Program-made: the position numbers and the translations under genes | Assembly (NCBI GenBank): GCA_964445815.1 | Contig: CAYULW010000002.1 | Coordinates: forward strand, 124,001-188,000 | Source of the DNA: CAYULW01 sp964445815 | GTDB taxonomy: Bacteria; Bacteroidota; Bacteroidia; Flavobacteriales_E; Vicingaceae | DNA: 64,000 nucleotides | Direction of reading: 5' to 3' | Notes under the pieces: model-generated | What the model was told of the DNA's origin: nothing | Seen by the model: only the letters and a program-made list of their open reading frames with translations | Databases searched by the model: none | Part shown: piece after piece, positions 34,147 to 42,932 of the stretch | How positions within the stretch are numbered: the first letter of the stretch is position 1 | Layout of the letters: each line of letters opens with the position of its first letter

Positions 34147-34299
34147 CTACTTTTCCTCCGGTTTATCGTCTTTGGCTTCATCATCTTCTTTTACCACAGC
34201 AAAGTGATAAGCTGCGACTACGCCAATTGCAACTACCAATGAAACTCCTCCTGCAATCAGGAAAAACTTGTTCATCTCTTTTTTTGCGACTTCGCTCAT
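34147..34299 (-). CDS. 50-residue single-span protein, first gene of operon
   Basis: Reads MSEVAKKEMNKFFLIAGGVS then LVVAIGVVAAYHFAVV and an acidic tail KEDDEAKDDKPEEK. One span at about 12-36. It resembles small coat- or membrane-type virion proteins. The ATG at 34299 is close to the probable promoter at 34366-34377, so it is transcribed first. Confidence 0.62.
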   Translation of the reverse strand: MSEVAKKEMNKFFLIAGGVSLVVAIGVVAAYHFAVVKEDDEAKDDKPEEK

Positions 34300-34365
34300 C
34301 TTTTTCGTCTTTTTAGTTTTTAAACTGATCTCCGGCAGATGTCTAAATCATGCGTTTAATCTTTT

Positions 34366-34377
34366 GTACAAAGGTCA
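34366..34377 (-). promoter_or_regulatory. TGACCTTTGTAC box before the prophage operon
   Basis: On the minus strand TGACCTTTGTAC lies 67 bp before the first gene. It resembles the Bacteroidota -7 element TAnnTTTG (GACCTTTG, one or two mismatches). The identical 12-mer occurs on the plus strand at 62913-62924 before the excisionase-like gene. The rest of the 34300-34765 gap is AT-rich; I see no gene in it. Confidence 0.4.
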
Positions 34378-34765
34378 AAATGAAGTCTGGATTTCACACG
34401 TAAAATACACGGCTGGGCTGCCGTAAAATAAGCTCCTAATATTTAAAAATGAGTTAGTTGTTAAGCGAAATAGCCATGCCGTAGAAAAATGAAATGGCAT
34501 TTAAAAGGCTAGATAAATAGATGATTATTGGCCGTATTTACAGCAAAATTCATTTTTACTTTTCGGTTCACATATCCATTTATTAAGAAAAAAGGATCGT
34601 TTAACTCGGTATGACTATTAATTGGATAGTTCGCTTTTCTGTACGAATACAAACTCACTTTTATTGATGAGTATTACTATCATGAATATTGGAATATATT
34701 TATTACGTTCTCACATCTTTATATGAAATTGAGTAACTTTTGAGAGATTTTAGATCAATAAAGAA

Positions 34766-35854
34766 ATGCGCAAAACATCAACCAAACAAGTTCAAGAAAA
34801 GCCTGTATTAAAGATTTATTGTGATGAGTCTGGATATACAGGAAGAGACCTTTTATCTAAGGTACAGCCTTATTTTGTATACTCAGCCTGCCACTTAGAA
34901 GATGATTTATTAGAAGAAATTAAGACACTCATATCTAAGTACAGAGTAGAACAGGGTCAGCAAGTAAAGGGAATAAATTTTGTGTCCACTTCAAAAGGAC
35001 AAAAAGCAATTGAGGAATTGTTCTCTAACTTTTCCAAATACTTTCGGGTTGTTTATCACGAGAAACATTATGCGCTAGCATGTAAAATAGTCGAATATGG
35101 AGTTGAACCATATTTAAAATCTAACCAAGAGTTTTATACTTCAAAATTGAATGATTTTATTGCTCTTGGCCTATATCTTTCATTTCGTACAAAAAAGGAC
35201 TCAATAGAAAGTACATTTAAGAAGTTTCTCGATATTTTATGGGGAAAAAGGTTATTTAAAGATACTACGCTCTATGATCTTAGTTCAGGTAATCCACTGA
35301 TTGAGTGGTTGGATTATATTGTTGGTTTAGACTCTGAATTACTACAAAGTGAAATTGAAACACAACAGGGCATTGTTGGGAAAGAAATTCTTGATTTAGT
35401 TGTTCCGAGTTTGCTTGGATTACTTTCTGAATGGGGAAAGAAGCAAAAGCCACTTTCTGTTCTTTGTGATGACTGTAATGTTTTTAAGAATAATATTGGG
35501 ATGGCTACCCTTAACAGCATGGGTACTGGTAAAAGGTCTCAGTTTCTTACCAGTGAAATAGGATATAAGCTCGATCATAACATACGAACAGGAAGTCCTA
35601 AAACAAATTATGGTTTGCAGGTTGCTGATCTTGTTTCATCATCAGTATTCTATGCAATAAACAATTTTGACAAGGAATTTAGTAAAAAACTAATTGATAC
35701 AGTAGAATGTAATTGTATGTGTACCCCTGATAGTTTCTGTGTTACAAATAGAGCAGTAGCTAACATGGAATTCTATCAATCAAGACAAGAGTATTATTAT
35801 AACTTCATGAGAATTATATATTCTGAGCTAGCTGTGAGGTATGATAAATTATAA
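34766..35854 (+). CDS. DUF3800 protein
   Basis: 362 residues. The N-terminal YCDESGYTG with an acidic residue, the central SVLCDDC and the later GLQVADLVSSSV are the hallmark strands of DUF3800, a predicted RNase H-like fold with conserved Asp residues. It is commonly found in mobile elements and defence islands; its biochemical activity is unsettled. It is transcribed divergently from the prophage operon and may be lead gene of the cargo. A 50 bp gap separates it from the permuted NlpC/P60 gene. Confidence 0.82.
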   Translation: MRKTSTKQVQEKPVLKIYCDESGYTGRDLLSKVQPYFVYSACHLEDDLLEEIKTLISKYRVEQGQQVKGINFVSTSKGQKAIEELFSNFSKYFRVVYHEKHYALACKIVEYGVEPYLKSNQEFYTSKLNDFIALGLYLSFRTKKDSIESTFKKFLDILWGKRLFKDTTLYDLSSGNPLIEWLDYIVGLDSELLQSEIETQQGIVGKEILDLVVPSLLGLLSEWGKKQKPLSVLCDDCNVFKNNIGMATLNSMGTGKRSQFLTSEIGYKLDHNIRTGSPKTNYGLQVADLVSSSVFYAINNFDKEFSKKLIDTVECNCMCTPDSFCVTNRAVANMEFYQSRQEYYYNFMRIIYSELAVRYDKL

Positions 35855-35905
35855 ATCTGGATGGAAACTTAAATGCTTTATATATATAAATAAAGAATTT
35901 GAAAG

Positions 35906-36901
35906 ATGTACTTATTAGATAAGAACAAATTAAAAATTGGAGACATTATACTTTGTCGATTTTGCACAAGGCTCTGCAATGTAATAAGGAAAAAAAGTAA
36001 CAGCGAATTTTCTCATGCAATGCTTTATTTTAGACCATATTCGGTGTTAGAAGCTGCTTCAAAAGGCGTTCACTCTGAGAATATTCAACGATTACCATTT
36101 AAAAATCCTGATGATGCAATTGTACTTAGATATAACGGAAGTATTGATTGTATTCCAAAAGTCATCAAAATAGCCCGATCTATAATAGGCACGGATTACT
36201 CAGATGATGAGATGAAAAGAGCAATGACACACTCCTCTGAAAATGCGATTGAAAAAAATCGTCAATTCTGTACTAGATATGTCGCACAACCATTTTCTAA
36301 ACTTGGAGTTGATTTAGTTGCTAATCCTGACTATTGTACTCCCAATGATATATTAGAGTCTAATTCTTTAGTAAGAATTAATAATGTTTTGAGAAAGGTG
36401 ACAGAAGGAGATTTGAAAATCATTGAGAGTGAATCAGGAACGGACTTACAAAGAGAGGTGACAAATACACTTATAGGTGCTGTTGAGTCTATTTCCGGTA
36501 AAGACATTCAAGACCTGAATGATATTGATGAATTCTTAATTGCTAATCCAGCATTTGATGAATTAGTATGTAAGGCATTAAATGAAAGTGGTTATTTAAA
36601 CCTGTTCAATAGAGAGCTGTCAGTGAACGAATGGCGATATGATAAAGAGTTATTCTATAAGAAACATAAAATGGCAGGTATGAGAGTTTATTTTGCGCTT
36701 CAGAATATTGAAGTGCTTGTAGGATTAACCTCTGAGTATTTATTCATGTATAATTCATATAAATTTCAATCTGACAAATATGGTTTTAAGTATCATGGAA
36801 TTCTTGCAGAACATTATGGAAATATTGTGAGCCAGCTACAAAAATGTAAGCAGGTTTCAAATGAGGTTTTACAGGAAACTAAATGGAGGGTAGTAAAATG
36901 A
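35906..36901 (+). CDS. Permuted NlpC/P60 (YiiX-like) protein
   Basis: 331 residues. LKIGDIILCRF, FSHAMLYFRPYSVLEAASKG (His37) and later NRQFCTRYVAQPF (Cys122) give the permuted papain-like order His then Cys of the YiiX/YaeF group, covering about 10-160. Members act on lipids or peptides. The remaining 170 residues are helical and unrecognised. Its stop overlaps the start of the next membrane-protein gene (ATGA), so the two form a pair. The position and pairing suggest an effector with membrane partner, possibly defensive. Confidence 0.75.
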   Translation: MYLLDKNKLKIGDIILCRFCTRLCNVIRKKSNSEFSHAMLYFRPYSVLEAASKGVHSENIQRLPFKNPDDAIVLRYNGSIDCIPKVIKIARSIIGTDYSDDEMKRAMTHSSENAIEKNRQFCTRYVAQPFSKLGVDLVANPDYCTPNDILESNSLVRINNVLRKVTEGDLKIIESESGTDLQREVTNTLIGAVESISGKDIQDLNDIDEFLIANPAFDELVCKALNESGYLNLFNRELSVNEWRYDKELFYKKHKMAGMRVYFALQNIEVLVGLTSEYLFMYNSYKFQSDKYGFKYHGILAEHYGNIVSQLQKCKQVSNEVLQETKWRVVK

Positions 36902-37641
36902 AAAGAAGGTATTTTATAATACTCATCTTAACAGTTGTAATCAGTCTTTTTATTCCGATAGCACTATGGTCAAGTTCTTATTTTACAAACTTTTCTGACA
37001 AAATTAATTCGCCTGTGCTTGCTGACCTAGCTACATTTCTAGCATTGATTATTAGCTTTTGGGGTTTTATACTAAACATCGTATTAGTTATTCTGGCTTA
37101 CAAAGCGTTTAAAAATTTCGATGTCAAAAAACAATTTTTAAATAAGCAACTGGAGGTCGTAGCAGACTTAGCATCCTCAATTAACGATTTGGAATTATCC
37201 AATATGCTATATTGGACAAGTACAGACCCAGATGGGAAGGATCATTTGCTTGCAGAAGGATATACACTCGAATTTTTTGAAATAGCGTTTCGGTTTAAAT
37301 ATCAAGACTTTGAAAGGATTTTTGTTAAGGGAAATAATATAGAAAAGACCTTTCCTTTTCTTCGTTTTAAGAACCACCCCATGCTTCCAAAGACTATATC
37401 AAAATCTCTTATAAAGTTCTACAGACCATTAAACTATACTTTGGCAACTCCTAAAAAGAAATTACCTAAAAAGTATGTTGTGTTATATGAGGAAAAACCG
37501 AAAACTGGAGAGGACTATACTGCTGACTTGTATTATGAGATTTATAGTAAGCCAAATGAATTCAAGGAAGATGCAATTGAATTAAGAAATTCAATAATAA
37601 ACTGGTTGAAAGAGTATGGTGCAAAAGACGTTAACTTTTAG
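36898..37641 (+). CDS. Two-span membrane protein, partner of NlpC/P60 gene
   Basis: 247 residues from the ATG at 36898, which overlaps the previous stop as ATGA; the ATG at 36883 is an in-frame alternative. Spans at about 5-25 and 35-60, then a soluble domain of about 175 residues with a Lys-rich stretch (TPKKKLPKKYVVLY). No family is recognised. Topology resembles partners in two-gene membrane-acting defence modules, which is inference. Confidence 0.65.
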   Translation: MKRRYFIILILTVVISLFIPIALWSSSYFTNFSDKINSPVLADLATFLALIISFWGFILNIVLVILAYKAFKNFDVKKQFLNKQLEVVADLASSINDLELSNMLYWTSTDPDGKDHLLAEGYTLEFFEIAFRFKYQDFERIFVKGNNIEKTFPFLRFKNHPMLPKTISKSLIKFYRPLNYTLATPKKKLPKKYVVLYEEKPKTGEDYTADLYYEIYSKPNEFKEDAIELRNSIINWLKEYGAKDVNF

Positions 37642-37653
37642 TTGGTTGATTCA

Positions 37654-38601
37654 CTACTCTATGGGATGTTCAATCAAATTCATCATTTTCTTAGTAATTA
37701 GTTTTAATTTATAATCTCTTACAGTTAAATACCATTTTGCATAATCTCCTTTATGATTTTTGAGCCTATTATCAGTCATAATTTGATAGGTTAACATTCC
37801 TAGATTATGGGCATTAATAGTGACTTCCTGTGCATCTTTCAAAAATCGCAATTGGACAATGCCTAAATTTCCACTTTTCATTATGCCTACTTTACCTTGA
37901 AGAATGTCTGAGCCATGAACCGATTCAGATAATGAGCGATAAATGATTTCATATAATCCCGGTCTGTTGAGGTAAATTGCAAGTTGTTCTAAATTATTTA
38001 CTCCACTATATAAACTATACCATTTCGGATTTCTATTGCCATTATTATAAGCCTTTTGGTATTCTGCTTCCGCATCTGCATAAATCGGATCTTTCAAAAT
38101 GTTATTTACATTTTCAATTCGTTCTTCAATGTCATCAAGAGTAAATAGATCATCTTCAATAGATGTTGATTTGTCCACTCTCAATTTCTGTCTTAATTGT
38201 CTGTTAGACTGCTCGGTTGGATTTAGTTTACTAAGCATTTTTAATTGTTTATGATAATGGCATACAAGAAATGCTAACGCTCTGTTTTTGGTATTCTTTT
38301 CAAGAATATATTCCAATCCAAAGACAGTTTCTAGGATGGTTCTTAGCATAGCTTTGCAGGGATCAATTGAGCCTTCCCGAATTAATATTGAAATAGAATC
38401 TAGAAGTTCAAGAATATTCCGAAACATCAATCCTATCGGTAGGATTTCTTCACCGCCTTTTGCCTCATTTAATTCCCATTGAAGGAGCTGTGTTCCAAAA
38501 TTGACAAGCTCTTCAATTTCTTCTGAAAACTTATTTAGAAGTTTCTCTATGTTTTTATCCTCAACTTCTCGAATAAGAATGTTTTTTATCGGTTCGGTCA
38601 T
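37654..38601 (-). CDS. DUF5677-family protein
   Basis: 315 residues, all-helical. ILREGSIDPCKAMLRTILET and YRSLSESVHGSD match the two conserved segments of DUF5677 (Arg-containing helix, then Ser/Glu/His). YRSLSESVH gives Arg-x6-His, within the spacing allowed for HEPN ribonuclease motifs, so a HEPN relationship is possible though unproven. It is convergent with the membrane-protein gene and lies 4 bp downstream of the protease gene, so it may be co-transcribed with it. Confidence 0.7.
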   Translation of the reverse strand: MTEPIKNILIREVEDKNIEKLLNKFSEEIEELVNFGTQLLQWELNEAKGGEEILPIGLMFRNILELLDSISILIREGSIDPCKAMLRTILETVFGLEYILEKNTKNRALAFLVCHYHKQLKMLSKLNPTEQSNRQLRQKLRVDKSTSIEDDLFTLDDIEERIENVNNILKDPIYADAEAEYQKAYNNGNRNPKWYSLYSGVNNLEQLAIYLNRPGLYEIIYRSLSESVHGSDILQGKVGIMKSGNLGIVQLRFLKDAQEVTINAHNLGMLTYQIMTDNRLKNHKGDYAKWYLTVRDYKLKLITKKMMNLIEHPIE

Positions 38602-38605
38602 GAAC

Positions 38606-40852
38606 TTATTTGCTGATGATAAGTTTCCTTGAATACACTTCTCTTTGATGCTCGAAGCGCATTAGATATATGCCATTACTCAGTTCTGAAAGATTTACCG
38701 GATTTGTCCCATTCATCAATTCAATGTCATCTTTGATAACTCTCCCAGATAAATCTGTAATTCTAAGTGTAACATTTGAAAGTTCTAAAATGTCAATATG
38801 TACTATATCTTTTGCTGGGTTAGGATAAACCTGAAGCGAGGAATTGTTTAATACACTTTCGTCCAAACCAACAATATTTACCAATCCGGCTAAAGCATCA
38901 ATTTTACCCCATCCCCAGGTATTATCACCACTAGGAGGAATACTTCCGGTATATGTATCAGTTCGAGAGTGGCTTTGCAGTATATTCCTGATATTGGTAG
39001 GTGATAAATTCGGATTCGCTTCTAACCAAAGAGCGAGTATTCCAGCAACCATAGGTGATGACATGGAAGTCCCTTGAAGTGCGCCATAATACCAATTTTT
39101 TGTACCATTTGTTACACCGAATACCACCTCAGGGTTACTTGTTGAATAATTTGGATCAAAACTATTGACCGGAGCAATAATGACATTGCCGGGAGCAGTA
39201 ATATCAGGTTTAGTGCGATTATCAGCGGTTGGGCCATGACTCGAAAATGGTGCTAAATCTTCAAGAGTTGCATTAAATGGTATTGTTTGCTGCGAACCAT
39301 TAAAGTTGGTGTAGCTGTTAGTTGTCGTATAAGCTCCTACAGTAATCACACTTTTACCTGTACCGCCTATCTCTCCAACTGTTGAGCTTGTTGAGCCATT
39401 TGTAAAGGGTAGGGCATATCCGTTAGAAGTAAAATTTGCATCCTCATGACACCACATTTTAGTGGAAGTATTATGTCCAATTATCTCTATCAACACCCAT
39501 CTATAATTATCATCCTGATCTGTATGATCTACATTTATGGTAATGTGAGGTTTATTATTCAATGGGCTGATTTCTGTTGCAATATTTACAATGCAATCGT
39601 CAGCAAATATGTCATTATCTTGGATGGTATAATTAAAGCTTCCATTTGCACTTGATGAGATGTATGGTGTATAGTCCTCAATTTGGTTAGTGTTTGTGTT
39701 ATAAATGTTTACAGCCACGGTAAAATTGTCATTTGGTTCTCCCCAAATATCTATTAATCCCACTCCATTAGTACCTAATGAGGATTGGGGGAAATCCATA
39801 AATGATACCATAAGCGTATCATTTCCAGAATAGCTCTTGCCAATATAAAGCGGTATCGACCCTTCATTCCCAGCCGCACCAACCAGTATTTTGCCACTTC
39901 CTGACAATGAATCAAAGATTTGATCTAATGCTGACATACCATCATGCGGGCCAAGGTGAGTACCTAAACTCATATTTATTACACAGGGTTTATTGACGGA
40001 ATTTGCATATTTGATAATATAATCAACCCCCTCAGCGATACCAAGGTTATTACTAACTGATACTAAAACAAGATCACTTTCAAAGGCCACCCCTCGATAA
40101 CTGTTATTTGTACCAACTCCACTACCAGCTGCTGTTCCGGCAACATGGGTGCCATGTGATGAAGGATCATCTGTTTGGGCTGATAGGATAGCACCTAGAG
40201 TAGCCAGTTCTCTTCCGTATGTATATCCAGTAGGAGGTGAGCCAATAGTTGCATTTTGCTCCCATACTCTCTTGACTCTATAAGTTGTACCTGTTGAATC
40301 ATAAAATGTGGGGTGTGTATAATCAAAGCCTCCATCAATGATTCCGACGACAACTCCATCTCCGGTGTAACCTTGAGGTAGATTTAATCCGCTGTACACT
40401 TTGTCAACATTGGAAGAAGTTATGGCATTATTAAGCAAGGGTTTGACTTTGGTAGCAATCTCTATGTATTGCACTTTACTTGAATTAACCAGATCCAGTA
40501 TTTTATTGATTTCAATCAATCCGGTTCTTATTCTTCCAAAATTTCCACTTTCAATAAATCCATGCGTTTTCAGGCTGCTGTGTTGATCTGCAATCAAAAA
40601 GATTTTCGCATAATCTTTCTGATCTTTATTAATGATTTGGTATTCATCAAATATTGCTCTGAAATCACCAGACTTTTCTCTCGATAATTTATCCAAGAAA
40701 ATAGCTGTACTTGGTGATAAGCCAGTTGTTTTATTGCCTGTTATTACCGTGTCGGAGTATTTACTTAAGTAGTGTTCCGGTGATTTATTGAATTGACTTA
40801 TGCCTTGAAGTGTAGATAAAAACAAGACTAAGGTGAGGTGAATATTTTTCAT
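38606..40852 (-). CDS. T9SS-exported subtilisin-like (S8) protease
   Basis: 748 residues: a signal peptide (1-19), a propeptide of about 130 residues, and a catalytic domain with Asp173 (GIIDGGFDYTHP), His233 (SSHGTHVAG) and Ser596 (GTSMSSP). A beta-rich insert lies between His and Ser. The C-terminal T9SS type A domain includes LQVYPNPAKD, LRITDLSGRVI and NGIYLMRF. It should be secreted across the outer membrane as an active endopeptidase. Its propeptide resembles the lipoprotein encoded immediately upstream. The triad is complete. Confidence 0.93.
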   Translation of the reverse strand: MKNIHLTLVLFLSTLQGISQFNKSPEHYLSKYSDTVITGNKTTGLSPSTAIFLDKLSREKSGDFRAIFDEYQIINKDQKDYAKIFLIADQHSSLKTHGFIESGNFGRIRTGLIEINKILDLVNSSKVQYIEIATKVKPLLNNAITSSNVDKVYSGLNLPQGYTGDGVVVGIIDGGFDYTHPTFYDSTGTTYRVKRVWEQNATIGSPPTGYTYGRELATLGAILSAQTDDPSSHGTHVAGTAAGSGVGTNNSYRGVAFESDLVLVSVSNNLGIAEGVDYIIKYANSVNKPCVINMSLGTHLGPHDGMSALDQIFDSLSGSGKILVGAAGNEGSIPLYIGKSYSGNDTLMVSFMDFPQSSLGTNGVGLIDIWGEPNDNFTVAVNIYNTNTNQIEDYTPYISSSANGSFNYTIQDNDIFADDCIVNIATEISPLNNKPHITINVDHTDQDDNYRWVLIEIIGHNTSTKMWCHEDANFTSNGYALPFTNGSTSSTVGEIGGTGKSVITVGAYTTTNSYTNFNGSQQTIPFNATLEDLAPFSSHGPTADNRTKPDITAPGNVIIAPVNSFDPNYSTSNPEVVFGVTNGTKNWYYGALQGTSMSSPMVAGILALWLEANPNLSPTNIRNILQSHSRTDTYTGSIPPSGDNTWGWGKIDALAGLVNIVGLDESVLNNSSLQVYPNPAKDIVHIDILELSNVTLRITDLSGRVIKDDIELMNGTNPVNLSELSNGIYLMRFEHQREVYSRKLIISK

Positions 40853-40855
40853 TTG

Positions 40856-41317
40856 TTAATTTTTTAGTTGTGCTTTTTCAGCTATTTCAAAGTACTCTAT
40901 CTTATCAAGATGTAAAAATTGGTTTAGATGATAAATGGGTATAAGAAGTGAGGTCTTGCCAGCTAATTCAGAACCTGTTTTGATGCCTAAACTGCTCAGT
41001 TGAGCTTTGTCAAAATCCTTATGTAATGTAGCCAGTCCTTTAATGAAATATGTTTTGTTATCTATAAGTGAAAGAGAGTATTTATCAATCAAATTCGCTG
41101 AAGGTTTAAAGTCTATTTCTGATTGATTACTATTTTCTAATTCCTTCTGATAGTCTGATATGAACAGTTTGGTATAATTAGAAACTCTTGTTGATATTGA
41201 CAAAACATTTTCAGCAGGGGATGCATCCGTTTTTGAGACTTTGTTTTGGTTGGAACAGCCTGACACTACTAGACTGACAAAAACAACTAAACAAGTTTTA
41301 ACAAAAGGTGTATTCAT
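40856..41317 (-). CDS. Lipoprotein resembling the protease propeptide (candidate inhibitor)
   Basis: 153 residues with a lipobox VVSGC (Cys21). The body aligns with residues 43-140 of the downstream protease, i.e. its propeptide. LSISTRVSNYTKL corresponds to LSPSTAIFLDKL, and the ending KIEYFEIAEKAQLKN to KVQYIEIATKVKPLLNN. Propeptides of S8 proteases fold and inhibit their enzymes (I9-like). A lipid-anchored standalone copy, made from the same transcript 3 bp before the protease gene, is a strong candidate for a periplasmic inhibitor or chaperone protecting the producing cell. That role is inference. Confidence 0.72.
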   Translation of the reverse strand: MNTPFVKTCLVVFVSLVVSGCSNQNKVSKTDASPAENVLSISTRVSNYTKLFISDYQKELENSNQSEIDFKPSANLIDKYSLSLIDNKTYFIKGLATLHKDFDKAQLSSLGIKTGSELAGKTSLLIPIYHLNQFLHLDKIEYFEIAEKAQLKN

Positions 41318-41418
41318 AATGAGATTGATTGGATTTCTATGACCTTATAAATAGAAAACTAATATACGATTAACTCAGAAAATTTTAGCTCCATAATTTT
41401 TGCATGATTCTCTGTTAT

Positions 41419-41426
41419 TAGATTTG
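41419..41426 (+). promoter_or_regulatory. Bacteroidota -7 element
   Basis: TAGATTTG fits TAnnTTTG exactly; a TTTG lies 16 bp upstream (41399-41402), slightly closer than the usual 19-20. It lies 36 bp before the ATG at 41462. Confidence 0.5.
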
Positions 41427-41461
41427 ACAAGGGAGAAGAAAAATTGATTAACTTTTATATT

Positions 41462-42835
41462 ATGAAAGAAGAATACTTTAATCAAAGATTTTTAGGTACT
41501 GTTTACATTGAAGAAGATGACCTATTGATTGAAAATACATGGTTAACTATTACTCAGGACGAAATGTATTTTGAAACCTCTGTGAACTTGCCTAAAAGAA
41601 AGTCTTGGAGTTTAATGACAGCCTCATTTAATAAAGTGGATGATAGCCTGACTTTGTTGAATTGCGAAACAAAAGAAGGATATTCTCGAGGCATTGCAGG
41701 TCAAACCCAAAAAGTATTTTTTAAACAACTTTTATTTGGTCTTAAGTTATCAGGAGATCAACTAAAGTTTAAAGGGATAGTTCTTGTATCTCCTGCATTC
41801 ACAAGATGGGTGCAACAAACTGATAGGATAGAATACTCTAAAAATTATCTTAAAGCAAAGATTCCTGAACGGAAGGTTATTGAAAAGGTTGTAACAGATG
41901 AGTACAAATTAAGACTTATATCAGATTTTGCGATTATGGCTAATGGAGATGAGTTTTATGCCAAACATCAAATGGCTATTAAGCTTACTGTTACAAACAC
42001 AAAGTCCGTTGACGAATTAATCCGTATATCCAATAAGATCAGGAAGTTTATTTTGTTTGTGACGAATCAGAATCCTGAATTTTCCCACCTAACCTTGTTG
42101 GATGAGAACAAGTATAAGCTACCCATGTGGGTTAATTCTAAACATCTAAATGAGAAAAAGTTTAGTCAAAATCTATGGATAAGATACCTTCATACAAGAA
42201 AACACTTAGCTGACATCCTAATGATATGGTTGTCAGACGAAAAGTTAGAGCTTGCTGTCGATCTGATTCTGTCACGACAATTTAATACTACTATGAGTAG
42301 CTCTGCTTTCTTTTTTAATACTTGTGTTGCACTTGAAAGTAACTTTGACAGATTCCGAAAACTTAACTACGAGAACCATTCAAAAACTGCTCAAAAGAAA
42401 ATTGACTCTATAAGTGAGTTAATTCAAAAACAACGAACTAAAGACTGGTTTGAGAACAAAGCTAAGTTTTGGAAAGACCCTATTTTGAGAAGGAAGTTTG
42501 AAAAATACAAACCGACAATTTCAGCAATCGGGTCTAATACATTTCCCTATTCAATGACCAAACTCCTTGATCGCATTGTTGCGACTAGGAATGACATTGC
42601 TCATCGTGGAGAATCGAAAAACTGCTTCTCAGATGTAGAATTGTTTTTAGCTGGTAAATTATTGGAGTTTACTTTTAAGATAGAGCTTCTAAAGTATTTC
42701 AATATTGAAGTTGAAAGCAAACAGAATAACCTACTTCGAGCCGCTTCAGCACATTTGCGAATGTTAGCAACAAAAAGCGACTATAATATTATTCAAAGTG
42801 ATGATGAGATTTTTAAATTAAAGGGGAAACCATAA
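41462..42835 (+). CDS. ApeA-like anti-phage HEPN protein
   Basis: 457 residues from the ATG at 41462; a TTG at 41444 is in frame but less likely. The N-terminal half is beta-rich and like the ApeA N-terminal domain. The C-terminal half is helical with VATRNDIAHRGE, placing an Arg376-x4-His381 HEPN catalytic motif. ApeA proteins are single-gene abortive-infection ribonucleases. Length is a little under the E. coli example. It lies alone, flanked by the protease pair and small unknown genes, in a region otherwise rich in cargo of defence type. Confidence 0.72.
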   Translation: MKEEYFNQRFLGTVYIEEDDLLIENTWLTITQDEMYFETSVNLPKRKSWSLMTASFNKVDDSLTLLNCETKEGYSRGIAGQTQKVFFKQLLFGLKLSGDQLKFKGIVLVSPAFTRWVQQTDRIEYSKNYLKAKIPERKVIEKVVTDEYKLRLISDFAIMANGDEFYAKHQMAIKLTVTNTKSVDELIRISNKIRKFILFVTNQNPEFSHLTLLDENKYKLPMWVNSKHLNEKKFSQNLWIRYLHTRKHLADILMIWLSDEKLELAVDLILSRQFNTTMSSSAFFFNTCVALESNFDRFRKLNYENHSKTAQKKIDSISELIQKQRTKDWFENKAKFWKDPILRRKFEKYKPTISAIGSNTFPYSMTKLLDRIVATRNDIAHRGESKNCFSDVELFLAGKLLEFTFKIELLKYFNIEVESKQNNLLRAASAHLRMLATKSDYNIIQSDDEIFKLKGKP

Positions 42836-42932
42836 GTAGTATAAAGAATAGGCTTTACTCTTATTTAGTTGGTGTCGACTATCATACAAAATCGTACTTA
42901 ATTAGGAATATAGTCTATTACAGAGCAAAGTT

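Larger units (their letters stand above)
14597..34299 (-). mobile_element. Candidate tailless, membrane-containing prophage operon
   Basis: About 30 minus-strand genes with gaps of a few bases or overlaps. Contents in transcription order: many small proteins with one terminal membrane span, a 269-residue acidic/basic beta-rich protein, a HExxH protein, a beta-propeller, M15 peptidase, peptidoglycan-binding-like proteins, holin- and spanin-like proteins, a DNA methyltransferase, five fibre-like proteins, a second M15 peptidase and three paralogues. Lysis genes and fibres point to a virus. The absence of portal, terminase, tape-measure and tail genes, and the abundance of single-span proteins, resemble internal-membrane phages such as PM2, PRD1 or FLiP. 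No packaging ATPase is visible. Confidence 0.55.

Noticed and set aside
14597..34299. Tailed-phage prophage or contractile injection system
   Set aside because: No portal, terminase, HK97-type capsid, sheath, tube, baseplate or tape-measure gene is visible; the long run of single-span proteins does not fit either.
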